Of a DNA stretch of 64,000 bases, positions 8,061 through 15,934 are shown piece by piece; position 1 is the stretch's first letter; each line of letters opens with the position of its first letter. This DNA is from Denitromonas ohlonensis (GTDB taxonomy: Bacteria > Pseudomonadota > Gammaproteobacteria > Burkholderiales > Rhodocyclaceae). The stretch is taken from the NCBI RefSeq assembly GCF_007625205.1, contig NZ_VMNI01000004.1, positions 62,001 through 126,000 of the forward strand, read 5' to 3'. The notes under the pieces are model-generated. The model searched no databases. It was given only the letters and a program-made list of their open reading frames with translations, and had not been told where the DNA came from. Position numbers and translations under genes: made by a program.

Positions 8061-9056
8061 ATGACTTCATTGCGCTTTCTCGCTCTGTGCGCCCTGCTGC
8101 CACTGGCTGCACAGGCCGCCGAACTGACCACTCGCCCGCTGTCCGAGCTGGCGGTGTATCCGGTCTATCGCGTCAATGCCACGGCCAATGCGCTGGATGA
8201 AGCCCAGCTGGGCATGGCGGTGTCCGGGCGCATCAAGACGCTACCCGTGCGCGTTGGCGAAACCGTCAAGCGCGGATCGACCTTGCTGGCGCTGGATGAC
8301 CGCGAACACCGCATCGAGCGCGATCGCGCCAAGGCGCAGGTGGCGCTGGTGGCCAGCCAGCTGCGGCTGGCCGAATCGCAGCTGGCGCAGAACCGGGCGC
8401 TGGCCAAGCGCGAGTTCCTGAGCGCGGACGCCTTGCGGGTGAAGGAAACCGAGCTGGTGGTGCGCAAGAACGAACTCGCCGCCACCCGGCAACAGCTCGC
8501 CGCGGCCGACCTGGCGCTGTCGCGCACCACGCTCACCGCGCCTTTCGATGGGGTGGTCAAGTCCCGGCTGGCCAGCGTGGGCGATTACGTTTCGCCCGGC
8601 GCGCCGGTGCTGGTGCTGGCCGCGACGGCCACGCCCGAGGTGCGGGCGAGTGTGCCGGTGTCGCAGATTGCCAGCGTACGCGCGGCCAAGGCCTGGGTGC
8701 TCGACGCCGCCGGGCTCGAGGTGCCGCTGGCGCTCCAGCGGGTATCGCCGCTGGTCGACCGCGTGGCCCAGGCGCAGGACGTGATCTTTGCGCCGACCGG
8801 CCCGATGCCGATCGGTCTGGCGGGCGAAGTGCGCTGGCAGGGCGAACGGCCGATGCTGCCGCCGGCCTATGTGCAAAAGCGCGACGGCGTCTTCGGCGTG
8901 TATGTCTTGACCGGCGATGCGCCGGTCTTCCGCGCCCTGCCCGAGGCCCAGCAGGGGCGGCCGGTGCTGGTGCCCACCGACTGGCCGGCGACGCTGCCGG
9001 TGGTCGATGAAGGCCGCTTCCAGATCGGGCTCAAGCCGGTCGGGGCGACGCAGTGA
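8061..9056 (+). CDS. RND efflux periplasmic adaptor (membrane fusion protein)
   Basis: 331 residues. The start at 8061 gives a clean signal peptide (MTSLRFLALCALLPLAAQAA); the open frame reaches 87 bases further up but without a secretion signal. Biotinyl-lipoyl halves flank an alpha-helical hairpin: AVSGRIKTLPVRVGETVKRG and GSTLLALDDREHRIERDRAK, then a coiled hairpin rich in Ala, Leu and Gln to about residue 150, then LTAPFDGVVKSRLASVGDYV. It links the inner-membrane pump to an outer-membrane channel. Its stop overlaps the start of the RND pump gene by four bases. No outer-membrane factor gene is adjacent, so a TolC-type partner must be encoded elsewhere. Confidence 0.9.
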   Translation: MTSLRFLALCALLPLAAQAAELTTRPLSELAVYPVYRVNATANALDEAQLGMAVSGRIKTLPVRVGETVKRGSTLLALDDREHRIERDRAKAQVALVASQLRLAESQLAQNRALAKREFLSADALRVKETELVVRKNELAATRQQLAAADLALSRTTLTAPFDGVVKSRLASVGDYVSPGAPVLVLAATATPEVRASVPVSQIASVRAAKAWVLDAAGLEVPLALQRVSPLVDRVAQAQDVIFAPTGPMPIGLAGEVRWQGERPMLPPAYVQKRDGVFGVYVLTGDAPVFRALPEAQQGRPVLVPTDWPATLPVVDEGRFQIGLKPVGATQ

Positions 9057-12000
9057 TGGGCTTTTACCGCCGCCTGATCGACAACCACCCGCTGGCCAAT
9101 ATCGCGTTTGCGCTGGTGCTGATCGGCGGTGCACTCACCTATGTGTTGATGCCGCGGGCGCAAGACCCGGAGATCAATTTCAACTGGGTGAACATCACCA
9201 CGGTCTTGCCGGGGGCGTCGGCCGAAGACGTGGAGCAGGAGCTGACCTCGCCGCTGGAAGACGCCATCGCGCAGGTAAAGGACATCAAGTATGTGTCTTC
9301 ATCCAGCCGCGAAAACCTGTCGTCGATTCTGGTGCGCTTCAATGAGTTGTCCGAGCGCGAGTTCGACAAGCGCATCGCCGACCTGCGCCGCGAGATCCAG
9401 AACAAGGCCTCGGACGAGTTGCCCGAGGAGGCGACCGACCCGCAGGTGGTGGAGATCACCACCTCCAACGGCTTTCCGACCGCGATTCTGGCGGTGTATG
9501 GCCCGGCGCTGGATGAGCGCCTGCGCCGGGCGGCCTTCGACCTCAAGAAAGACCTCGAACGCCTGCCCGGCGTCGACAAGGTGATCGCCGCCGGTCTGGA
9601 CGATCCGGAGCTGCATGTCGACTTCGACCCGGCGGCGCTGGCCGCGCGTGGGCTGTCGCCGGTGCAGGTGGCCGATTCGGTGCTCGGCTGGTTCCGCAAT
9701 ACGCTGGGCGGCCGGGTGCGCGTGCAGGACCGCGAATGGCTGGTGCGCCTCGAAGGCAAGACCGACGACCCTGACACGTTGGCCGCGACGGCCCTGATCA
9801 CGCCGCAAGGCCGGGTCGCGTTGGGCGAGGTGGCCGAGGTCAGCCGCGGGCATGAGCGCACCACGCAACGCGTCAGCGTGCACGGCCAGCCGGCGGTGAT
9901 GTTGTCGGTGACCAAGCAGAGCCGGGTCAATACGCTGTCGCTGGTCGAAGAGCTGCGCGCCTTCGCCAGCGCCCGCAACCCGCTGCTTGAGAGTCAGGGC
10001 GTGCAGCTGGTGATGCTAGACGACCAGACCGACATGACCCGCAACGCGATCGGCATCATGGAATCCAACGCGCTGCTCGGCCTGATCGCGGTTTTGGTGA
10101 TGTGCTGGGCGTTTCTCGGCCCGCGCATGGCGCTGCTGGTCGGGATCGGCGTGCCGTTTTCGCTGGCGGGCACTTTTCTGGTGGTCAATGCCATCGGCTC
10201 GACGCTCAACCTCACCGTGCTGCTCGGCGTGGTGATTGCGCTCGGCATGCTGGTGGACGACGCGGTGGTGGTGATCGAGGCGATCTACTACCGCATGCAG
10301 CGCGGCGAACCGGCGCGCGAGGCGGTGATCAACGGCGTGCTCGAAGTGGCGGCGCCAGTGACCAGCGCAGTGCTCACCACCATGGCCGCCTTTTTGCCGC
10401 TGATGTTGCTGCCGGGCATTCTCGGCAAGTTCATGTTTGTCGTGCCCTTTGTGGTCACCGTGGCGCTCGGGGTCAGTCTGTTTGAAGCCTTCTGGATTCT
10501 GCCGACCCATGTGTTGAGCATTCGCCCCAAAGCCGGTGGGGGCCAGAGTGCTGGCCAGGCGCGGCGGGTGCGCTTCACCCATTGGGTGCGGCTGCGCTAC
10601 TCGCGCGCGCTGATCCGCGTGATGCGATGGCCCAAGCTGGCGTTGCTGGTGGTCTTGCTGACCGTGGTCGGCGCCGGTGCGATGGTGGGCAGCGGGGTGG
10701 TCAAGCAGCAGTTCTTCGCTTTCGACTCGATGCGGCTCTTCTATGTGAACGTCGACATGCCTGCCGGCATGGCGCTGGAGCGCACGCTCAGTCAGGCGGA
10801 CCGGGTGGCCGATACCATCCGCGAGCAACTCGACCCGGCCGAGATGCGCACCGTCACCGCATACGCCGGCCTCAAATTTACCGAAACCGAGCCGCTCTAC
10901 GGCGACCAGTACGGTCAGGTGCTGGTGTCGCTGGCGCCGCGCCAGACCGATGGCGCCTTCACCGGCGAGATCATCGAGCGCCTGCGCGACGCGGTGATGG
11001 CGCACACCGGAGAGGCCAAGCTGTCTTTTCTTGAGATGAAGGGCGGGCCGCCCTCGGGCAAGCCGATCAGCGTCAAGGTGAAGGCAGACGACTACGCCAC
11101 GCTGCGCGCCGCGTCGGATGCGCTCAAGGCCGAGGTGGCGAAAATTGTCGGCGTGAAGGACCTGACCGACGACGACGTGCCCGGCCGCACCGAAATGCGC
11201 CTCACGCTCGACCGCGAAAAACTCGCCCGCGCCGGCGTGCAGCCGGCCACCGTGGCGCGGCTGCTGCGCCTGTATGGCGAGGGCGAAACGCTGGCCAGCG
11301 TGCGCGTCGATGGCGAGAAGGTCGATCTGATCGTGCGCGCCCAGCCCCAGACGCTGAGCGACATCGACGCGCTGCTCCAGCGCACCGTGCCGCTCGACGA
11401 CGGCCGGCAAGTGCAACTGGGCGAGCTGGTCGACGCCGAGATGCGCATCTCCAAGGGCTATATCCGCCACTATCAGCTGCGTCGGGCGATTACCGTCGAG
11501 GCCGATCTGGCGCCCGACACCACCGACACCGTGACCGCCAACGCGCAGCTCAAGGCCGCCTGGGCCGAGATGCAGCCGCGCTTCCCGACCGTGGCGCTGG
11601 ACTTCTCGGGCGAGCTGGACGACATCCAGGAGAGTCTGGATTCGATGGTCAAACTGTTCACCTTCGGCCTCGGCCTGATCTATCTGATCCTCGCCACCCA
11701 GTTCAAGAGCTACTGGCAGCCGATCCTGATCCTGGTGACCGTACCGCTGGCCTTCACCGGCGTGGTGCTCGGCTTGTTCGTCTCCGGCAACCCGATGTCG
11801 CTGTACACCCTGTATGGCGTGATCGCGTTGACCGGCATCGCGGTCAACAGCGCCATCGTGCTGATCGACGCGGCCAACGACAGGCTGCGCAAGGGCATGA
11901 GCGTGCTGCACGCCGCGGTGTATGCCGCGCGGCGGCGCGTGGTGCCCATTCTCATCACCACTACCACGACCATCGGTGGCCTGTTCTCGCTGGCGGTCGG

Positions 12001-12172
12001 GCTCGGCGGCAAGTCGCTGATGTGGGGGCCGGTGGCGGCCAGCATCGTGTGGGGCCTGGGCTTTTCGACGGTGCTCACCTTGTTTGCCGTGCCGCTGCTG
12101 TACCGCTTGGTGATGCGCGCGCCGAAGCCGTCGGTCGATCTGGATCAAGGTCCGGCGGCGCTGATGGCGTAG
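9053..12172 (+). CDS. RND efflux pump, inner-membrane subunit (AcrB-like)
   Basis: 1039 residues, full length for the family. Twelve membrane segments are arranged as one, large periplasmic loop, five, one, loop, five. Typical stretches include the N-terminal DNHPLANIAFALVLIG, PGASAEDVEQELTSPLEDAI, LDDPELHVDFDPAALAARGL, the TM4 segment GVVIALGMLVDDAVVVIEAI carrying the proton-relay Asp pair, and GVIALTGIAVNSAIVLIDAA near the C-terminal half. It resembles AcrB/HAE-1 type pumps more than CzcA heavy-metal pumps; the substrate is not known. The small secreted Cys-rich, cytochrome c and DUF411 proteins downstream raise the possibility of metal-linked function. Confidence 0.92.
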   Translation: MMGFYRRLIDNHPLANIAFALVLIGGALTYVLMPRAQDPEINFNWVNITTVLPGASAEDVEQELTSPLEDAIAQVKDIKYVSSSSRENLSSILVRFNELSEREFDKRIADLRREIQNKASDELPEEATDPQVVEITTSNGFPTAILAVYGPALDERLRRAAFDLKKDLERLPGVDKVIAAGLDDPELHVDFDPAALAARGLSPVQVADSVLGWFRNTLGGRVRVQDREWLVRLEGKTDDPDTLAATALITPQGRVALGEVAEVSRGHERTTQRVSVHGQPAVMLSVTKQSRVNTLSLVEELRAFASARNPLLESQGVQLVMLDDQTDMTRNAIGIMESNALLGLIAVLVMCWAFLGPRMALLVGIGVPFSLAGTFLVVNAIGSTLNLTVLLGVVIALGMLVDDAVVVIEAIYYRMQRGEPAREAVINGVLEVAAPVTSAVLTTMAAFLPLMLLPGILGKFMFVVPFVVTVALGVSLFEAFWILPTHVLSIRPKAGGGQSAGQARRVRFTHWVRLRYSRALIRVMRWPKLALLVVLLTVVGAGAMVGSGVVKQQFFAFDSMRLFYVNVDMPAGMALERTLSQADRVADTIREQLDPAEMRTVTAYAGLKFTETEPLYGDQYGQVLVSLAPRQTDGAFTGEIIERLRDAVMAHTGEAKLSFLEMKGGPPSGKPISVKVKADDYATLRAASDALKAEVAKIVGVKDLTDDDVPGRTEMRLTLDREKLARAGVQPATVARLLRLYGEGETLASVRVDGEKVDLIVRAQPQTLSDIDALLQRTVPLDDGRQVQLGELVDAEMRISKGYIRHYQLRRAITVEADLAPDTTDTVTANAQLKAAWAEMQPRFPTVALDFSGELDDIQESLDSMVKLFTFGLGLIYLILATQFKSYWQPILILVTVPLAFTGVVLGLFVSGNPMSLYTLYGVIALTGIAVNSAIVLIDAANDRLRKGMSVLHAAVYAARRRVVPILITTTTTIGGLFSLAVGLGGKSLMWGPVAASIVWGLGFSTVLTLFAVPLLYRLVMRAPKPSVDLDQGPAALMA

Positions 12173-12173
12173 C

Positions 12174-12512
12174 ATGAAGCGCATGTGGCGCCGACTCGTC
12201 ATCCTGTTGCTGATCCTGGCTCTCCCGCTGCCGTCGCTGGCCGGCTGGGCCGGTACCTGCGTGGAGGTGCCGGCTACATCGCACGCCATGGCCGACATGG
12301 GCGATGAGGCCGCTGTGCCGTGTTGTCCCGACGACGGGCTGCTCAGCGACTGCACTCAAATCGATTGCGCCTCGGCCGCAATGCACTTCGCCTTGCCGGT
12401 TGTGCGCGCCGATCTGAGCGCTCGCGCGCATGTGCTGAGCGCCGCGCCGATGCCCCGGTTTGCTTCGGTCACGGTCTCCCGTCACGACCGGCCACCCATC
12501 GCCATCGCCTGA
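12174..12512 (+). CDS. Small secreted cysteine-containing protein, unknown function
   Basis: 112 residues, starting one base after the RND pump stop. A basic start and hydrophobic stretch (MKRMWRRLVILLLILALPLP) make a signal peptide. The mature part has Cys at about 29, 50, 51, 61 and 66 (GTCVEV, PCCPDDG, SDCTQIDCAS) and ends with HDRPPIAIA. The pattern resembles short periplasmic proteins encoded beside metal efflux genes (DUF2946/CzcI-like), but I cannot assign a family from the sequence alone. An alternative ATG lies at 12183 (MWRRL). Translational coupling to the pump gene is likely. Confidence 0.65.
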   Translation: MKRMWRRLVILLLILALPLPSLAGWAGTCVEVPATSHAMADMGDEAAVPCCPDDGLLSDCTQIDCASAAMHFALPVVRADLSARAHVLSAAPMPRFASVTVSRHDRPPIAIA

Positions 12513-12574
12513 ATCCGATCCCGTCGGGGCGTATGTTGCCCCGCATTCCCTATCGAGATTTAGGAGTTCACAGA

Positions 12575-13024
12575 ATGAAAACACTTGGATTGGCCATGCT
12601 GGCCAGCGCCGTGTTGGTCGCCTGTGGTGACCCACCCGCGACGGCGACTGCGCCCGCGACGGATGCTGCGCTGGCCCAGGGCGCGACACTCTACGCCGCG
12701 CAGTGCGCCAGTTGTCATGGCGCAAATGGCGAGGGCCAGCCGGACTGGCGCGAGCGCAAACCGGATGGCCGCCTGCCCGCACCGCCGCACGACGCCAGCG
12801 GCCACACCTGGCATCACCCGATGGACATGCTCTTCCAGATGACCCGCGACGGCATGGTGCCGCCGCTGGCGCCCGAGGGCTATCAGAGCGACATGCCGGC
12901 CTTTGGCCACATCCTGTCGGACGACGAGATCCGCGCCGTGCTGGCCTACATCGAGAGCCAATGGCCCGATGAGGTGAAACAAATGCGCGCCGAACGATTC
13001 AAACCCCAGACGAGCGGGCGCTGA
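12575..13024 (+). CDS. Cytochrome c family lipoprotein
   Basis: 149 residues. The start at 12575 follows TAGGAG with a 9-base gap and begins a lipoprotein signal peptide with lipobox LVAC (Cys about 17). A single haem c motif CASCH occurs near residues 46-50, with distal Met candidates at GMVPP and SDMPAFG typical of monohaem class I cytochromes (QMTRDGMVPPLAP, MPAFGHILSDDEIRAVLAYI). Such proteins are often found beside copper-handling genes and DUF411 proteins; electron transfer in the periplasm is the safe call. A GC hairpin (CGGGGC/GCCCCG, 12525-12543) lies just upstream without a T run. Confidence 0.88.
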   Translation: MKTLGLAMLASAVLVACGDPPATATAPATDAALAQGATLYAAQCASCHGANGEGQPDWRERKPDGRLPAPPHDASGHTWHHPMDMLFQMTRDGMVPPLAPEGYQSDMPAFGHILSDDEIRAVLAYIESQWPDEVKQMRAERFKPQTSGR

Positions 13025-13051
13025 GCGCGCCTGCCGAACGAGGAACCGAAC

Positions 13052-13501
13052 ATGAACACCATTCAGATGTTTCGCCAACTGGCGCTGGTCGCCGCTGTCT
13101 CGATGAGTGCCGGCACGGCCTGGGCCGAGCTGCCTGAAGCGACCATGTACAAGGACCCCAACTGCGGCTGCTGCAGCAAGTGGGCCGAGCACATGCGCGC
13201 CGCCGGCTTCTCGGTCAAGGAAGTCCCCAGCCAGGAGATGGGGCGCATCAAGTCGCAACTGGGCGTCCCCGAGGCGCTTGGCTCCTGCCACACCGCACGG
13301 ATCGGCAACTATGTCATCGAAGGCCATGTGCCGGCCGCCGACGTCAAGCAGCTGCTGGCCGAACAACCCGCCGGCGCCCGCGGTCTTTCAGCCCCCGGTA
13401 TGCCGATGGGCTCGCCGGGCATGGAGGGTGGCACCCCGGACCGCTATGATGTGGTGCAGTTTAATGCCGATGGCGGCGAGACCGTGTTCGCGCGCCATTG
13501 A
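13052..13501 (+). CDS. DUF411 periplasmic metal-binding protein
   Basis: 149 residues with signal peptide (cut near AWAELPEA). The DUF411 signatures are present: TMYKDPNCGCCSKWAEHMRA with a CxCC cluster at about 38-41, VKEVPSQEMGRIKSQLGVP, SCHTARIGNYVIEGHVPAAD. The family is found with copper-resistance systems and is proposed to bind copper; direct proof for this protein is lacking. A methionine-rich stretch near the C-terminus (GMPMGSPGMEGG) is compatible with Cu(I) binding. It lies 27 bp after the cytochrome c gene and 24 bp before a small secreted protein, probably one transcript. Confidence 0.9.
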   Translation: MNTIQMFRQLALVAAVSMSAGTAWAELPEATMYKDPNCGCCSKWAEHMRAAGFSVKEVPSQEMGRIKSQLGVPEALGSCHTARIGNYVIEGHVPAADVKQLLAEQPAGARGLSAPGMPMGSPGMEGGTPDRYDVVQFNADGGETVFARH

Positions 13502-13525
13502 GCGAGCACTCGAGGAGGCATGGCC

Positions 13526-13849
13526 ATGAAATCGTTCTGCGGGATGCTGGTGTTGGCGGCGGCGCTGGCCGCGGCCCCGGTCTACGCCCAAGAGGCCGGC
13601 TCGGTCACGGGTGACAAGGCCACCGACATGGCGGTCGATCTCGTGGTGGTGCGACCCCTCGGCTTTGTCGGCGCGGTGATCGGCACGGTCGGCTTCGTGC
13701 TGGCCCTGCCTTTCACTGTGCCCAGCGGCTCGGTGGGTGAAACCGCCGAAGCGTGGATCGGCGAGCCGCTGGAGTACACCTTCAACCGGCCGCTGGGCAA
13801 TTTCGACCAGTGCGGGGCGGATCGGCATCCCTGCGGGAATTCGCCGTAA
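13526..13849 (+). CDS. Small secreted/membrane protein, unknown function
   Basis: 107 residues. The AGGAGG at 13513-13518 favours ATG at 13526 over ATG at 13520, which would be too close. A signal peptide (MKSFCGMLVLAAALAAAPVYA) is followed by a soluble stretch, a hydrophobic segment (PLGFVGAVIGTVGFVLALPF, about 48-67) and a C-terminal FNRPLGNFDQCG. Similar small proteins are widespread in proteobacteria as hypothetical proteins near metal genes. It closes the RND/metal cluster and is followed directly by repeat island A. Confidence 0.75.
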   Translation: MKSFCGMLVLAAALAAAPVYAQEAGSVTGDKATDMAVDLVVVRPLGFVGAVIGTVGFVLALPFTVPSGSVGETAEAWIGEPLEYTFNRPLGNFDQCGADRHPCGNSP

Positions 13850-13937
13850 CGGGATGAGGGGTTGCGCCACGCCTCGATCGGGCTCGGTCAGGTTGTGCGT
13901 TGCCGTTCTTGGGGCGGTGTTGCCTTCGGTGGCCGGA

Positions 13938-14175
13938 CGTTGGCCGGGTCTCGCCCCGGCGGGCGACTCCCTTTCTTGCACGCGCAAGAAAGGAAGCAAA
14001 GAAAGCGCCCCACTGTGCCGCCGGCTTCGCCGGTGCCCTCTCTACGCCCGACGCCGGCGGGTCGTGTCGCAAACTCGCCCTGCTGGCTCAGACAGCGACA
14101 CGACAATTCCCGCCGTCCCCGGGCTCCGTTCGGCGGCACAGAAGGGGAGGGGCATGCGGGCTCGGCTTCGCCGTT
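13938..14175 (+). repeat. Long repeat module, copy A-left
   Basis: It begins with CGTTGGCCGGGT followed by CGCCCCGGCGGGCGAC, then a perfect hairpin at 13971-13992 (arms CTTTCTTGC and GCAAGAAAG, loop ACGC), then AAGCAAAGAAAGCG and CCCCACTGT. Further on come CGCAAACTCGCCCT and CGGCACAGAAGGGGAGG-like text, ending near CTCGGCTTCGCC. Copies A-right, B-left and B-right share the same order of blocks. Confidence 0.85.
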
Positions 14176-14199
14176 GCCCGCTCGGGCGGCGTAGCGTAG

Positions 14200-14259
14200 G
14201 GCGGGTTTCAACCCGCCGTAGGTACTCGTTCGCAAATCATTGGCGGATTTAAATCCGCC
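14200..14259. repeat. Pair of GGCGG-type palindromes (REP/BIME-like)
   Basis: Two related palindromes stand about 24 bp apart: GGCGGGTTTCAACCCGCC (14200-14217) and GGCGGATTTAAATCCGCC (14242-14259). The second is a perfect 18-bp palindrome. The spacer is AT-richer than the surroundings. Short palindromes of this kind are dispersed in many proteobacterial genomes; no REP-associated transposase gene is in the window. Confidence 0.8.
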
Positions 14260-14304
14260 CCACGAAACCCTCAATTTGCTTTGGCGTGGCCGGCTGGCAC
14301 CTCA

Positions 14305-14515
14305 TTCCCCTCTGTCGTGCCGAGCGCAGCAAGTGCGGGGCGGAAAAAGCGGCTTCGCTGTTTGAGTCCGAAGGGCGAGTTTGCGAAGTCGCCCGCCCCG
14401 TGCTTGCGGAGGGAGGGAAGCCCGAAGGGCCACGACAGTGGGGCGTGCTTCTTTGCTTACCTTTCTTGCACGAGCAAGAAAGTAAGTCGCCCGCCGGGGC
14501 GAAACCCGGCCAACG
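14305..14515 (-). repeat. Long repeat module, copy A-right (inverted)
   Basis: This is the reverse complement of the module: reading on the minus strand from 14515 it gives CGTTGGCCGGGTTTCGCCCC, the hairpin (14461-14482, arms CTTTCTTGC/GCAAGAAAG, loop differs by one base from copy A-left), AAGCAAAGAAGCACG, CCCCACTGT, and further on CGCAAACTCGCCCT and ACAGCGAAGCCGC. The outer boundary near 14305 is approximate. Confidence 0.85.
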
Positions 14516-14595
14516 TCCCCTTCCCGAAGCCACGCCCCGCGGAATCGGGCAAAGCGCACCCCAGCGCCGCCCGGATGCCGCAAGCCGCGTCGCGT

Positions 14596-15675
14596 CTACA
14601 GCAGGCCGATCGCCACCAGCCCGGCAAAGGCAAAGAACAGCGCCAGGTGGCTGACCCCTTCGATGGCGTTGGTTTCGCCATTGTGCAGGTTGTTCATGAC
14701 GGCGAGCATGGTCAGCAGCAGCATGCCGCCCTGCATCGGGGTCAGCGCCATGACGATGCGGTCGTCGGTGAGCAGGGCGATGCCCTCGATCACCGGCAAG
14801 GTCAGCAGCACCGTGGCGAGCGAGGCGCCGAGGGCGATGTTGACCGTGGTCTGCATGCGGTTGGCCGCGGCGGCGCGGGCGGCGGTGAGGATCTCCGGGC
14901 TGGCCGAGAGCAGGGCCACCAGCACGGCGGGCAGGCTCTTGGGCAGGTCGCTGCCGGCCAGGCCGGCGTCGAGCAGTACGGAGAGCACTTCGGACAGCAG
15001 GCCGACCAGGACGATGGCGCCAACCATGATCGCCACATGCAGCCACGAGGGGCTGTGCGCGGTGTCGTGGGCCTCTTCATCCACCGCGGCGACATGTTCG
15101 AAGAAGGTGCGGTGCTCGACGGTCTGCAGGCGCAGGAAGGCGGCGTACATCAGCACCATGGTGCCGACACTGAACAACGAATAGGCCTTCCAGTGTTCGT
15201 CGGGCACGAAGTCGGGGATGAACATGCCGATGCCGATGGCGACGATCAGCATGGCCATGAAGGAGTTGGCCGAGTCGAGGTTGTAGCGCGTGGTGCCGTG
15301 CTTGAGGCCGCCGATGATGGCGGCAATGCCCAGGATGCCGTTGATGTCGAGCATCAGCGCGGCGAACACGGTGTCGCGCGCCAGCGTGGGGTTGGGGGCG
15401 CCTTGCAGCAGCACGACGAGGATGACCACCTCGACCGACACCGCGGCGATGGTCAGAATCAGCGTGCCGTAGGGCTCGCCCCAGCGCACTGCCAGCACCT
15501 CGGCGTGGTGGCTGATGCGGAAGGCGACGCCGATGATGGCGGCGAGGATGAGTCCGAGCAATCCCCACAGCATGAAGCCACCGTGCTCGACGGCACCATG
15601 TTCGAGGGCGATGCCGATGGCGAGGACGGCGCCGGCAACAAAGATGGGGGTTTCGGCCTTGAGGGCGAGTCGCAT
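14596..15675 (-). CDS. chaA: ChaA-type calcium/sodium:proton antiporter
   Basis: 359 residues with about eleven membrane segments. The diagnostic ChaA stretches are present: AVRWGEPYGTLILTIAAVSV followed by EVVIL (first alpha repeat), DTVFAALMLDINGILGIAAI, and the second repeat PAVLVALLSASPEILTAARA with the acidic residue, then NIALGASLATVLLTLPVI. ChaA exchanges cytoplasmic Na+, Ca2+ or K+ for protons at the inner membrane. The gene stands alone between repeat island A (stop at 14596) and a divergent unknown gene. Confidence 0.9.
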   Translation of the reverse strand: MRLALKAETPIFVAGAVLAIGIALEHGAVEHGGFMLWGLLGLILAAIIGVAFRISHHAEVLAVRWGEPYGTLILTIAAVSVEVVILVVLLQGAPNPTLARDTVFAALMLDINGILGIAAIIGGLKHGTTRYNLDSANSFMAMLIVAIGIGMFIPDFVPDEHWKAYSLFSVGTMVLMYAAFLRLQTVEHRTFFEHVAAVDEEAHDTAHSPSWLHVAIMVGAIVLVGLLSEVLSVLLDAGLAGSDLPKSLPAVLVALLSASPEILTAARAAAANRMQTTVNIALGASLATVLLTLPVIEGIALLTDDRIVMALTPMQGGMLLLTMLAVMNNLHNGETNAIEGVSHLALFFAFAGLVAIGLL

Positions 15676-15934
15676 GGCAATGGGATGTCGGGCAGAAAGG
15701 AGTTCGATTGTGCCTTGCCACCGCGCATGAAACCACCCGCAACATGTGACGATTCGCGAATTCTCGGCCGGTGCGTGTTTTGTGCGCGGGCTGCGGTGGA
15801 GGGCATGTCGCTTAAAAAATCAAGACCCAATGCGAGGCCGAAGGCGACATCGGCGTCGCGGGGCAAAGCGCTGGTGGGTGGTTAAAATGCTGCGATGATG
15901 CCGGTTCGTGTCGGCGAGACGAGGAGAGTGGTTT

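Larger units (their letters stand above)
13850..14595. repeat. Repeat island A (non-coding, 746 bp)
   Basis: There is no convincing gene here although several frames are open. The island holds two copies of a long repeat module in inverted orientation (13938-14175 forward, about 14305-14515 reverse), with a pair of GGCGG-type palindromes between them (14200-14259). The same architecture recurs at 33.6-34.1 kb. Each module is entered separately below. Confidence 0.85.

Noticed and set aside
10016-12355. Very long open frame on the minus strand opposite the RND pump gene
   Set aside because: It is antisense to a gene with full family motifs, its composition is His/Gln/Arg-rich as expected of the complement of GC-biased codons, and it shows no domain.
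13862-14280. Several 90-170 codon open frames inside repeat island A (and similar ones at 33503-34135)
   Set aside because: They overlap one another on both strands, follow the repeat modules rather than any coding pattern, and translate to Arg/Pro-rich text such as often arises from these repeats.
15676-15934. A small gene between chaA and the unknown helical protein
   Set aside because: The 259 bp hold no frame with a ribosome site and coding bias; only promoter-type sequence is expected there.
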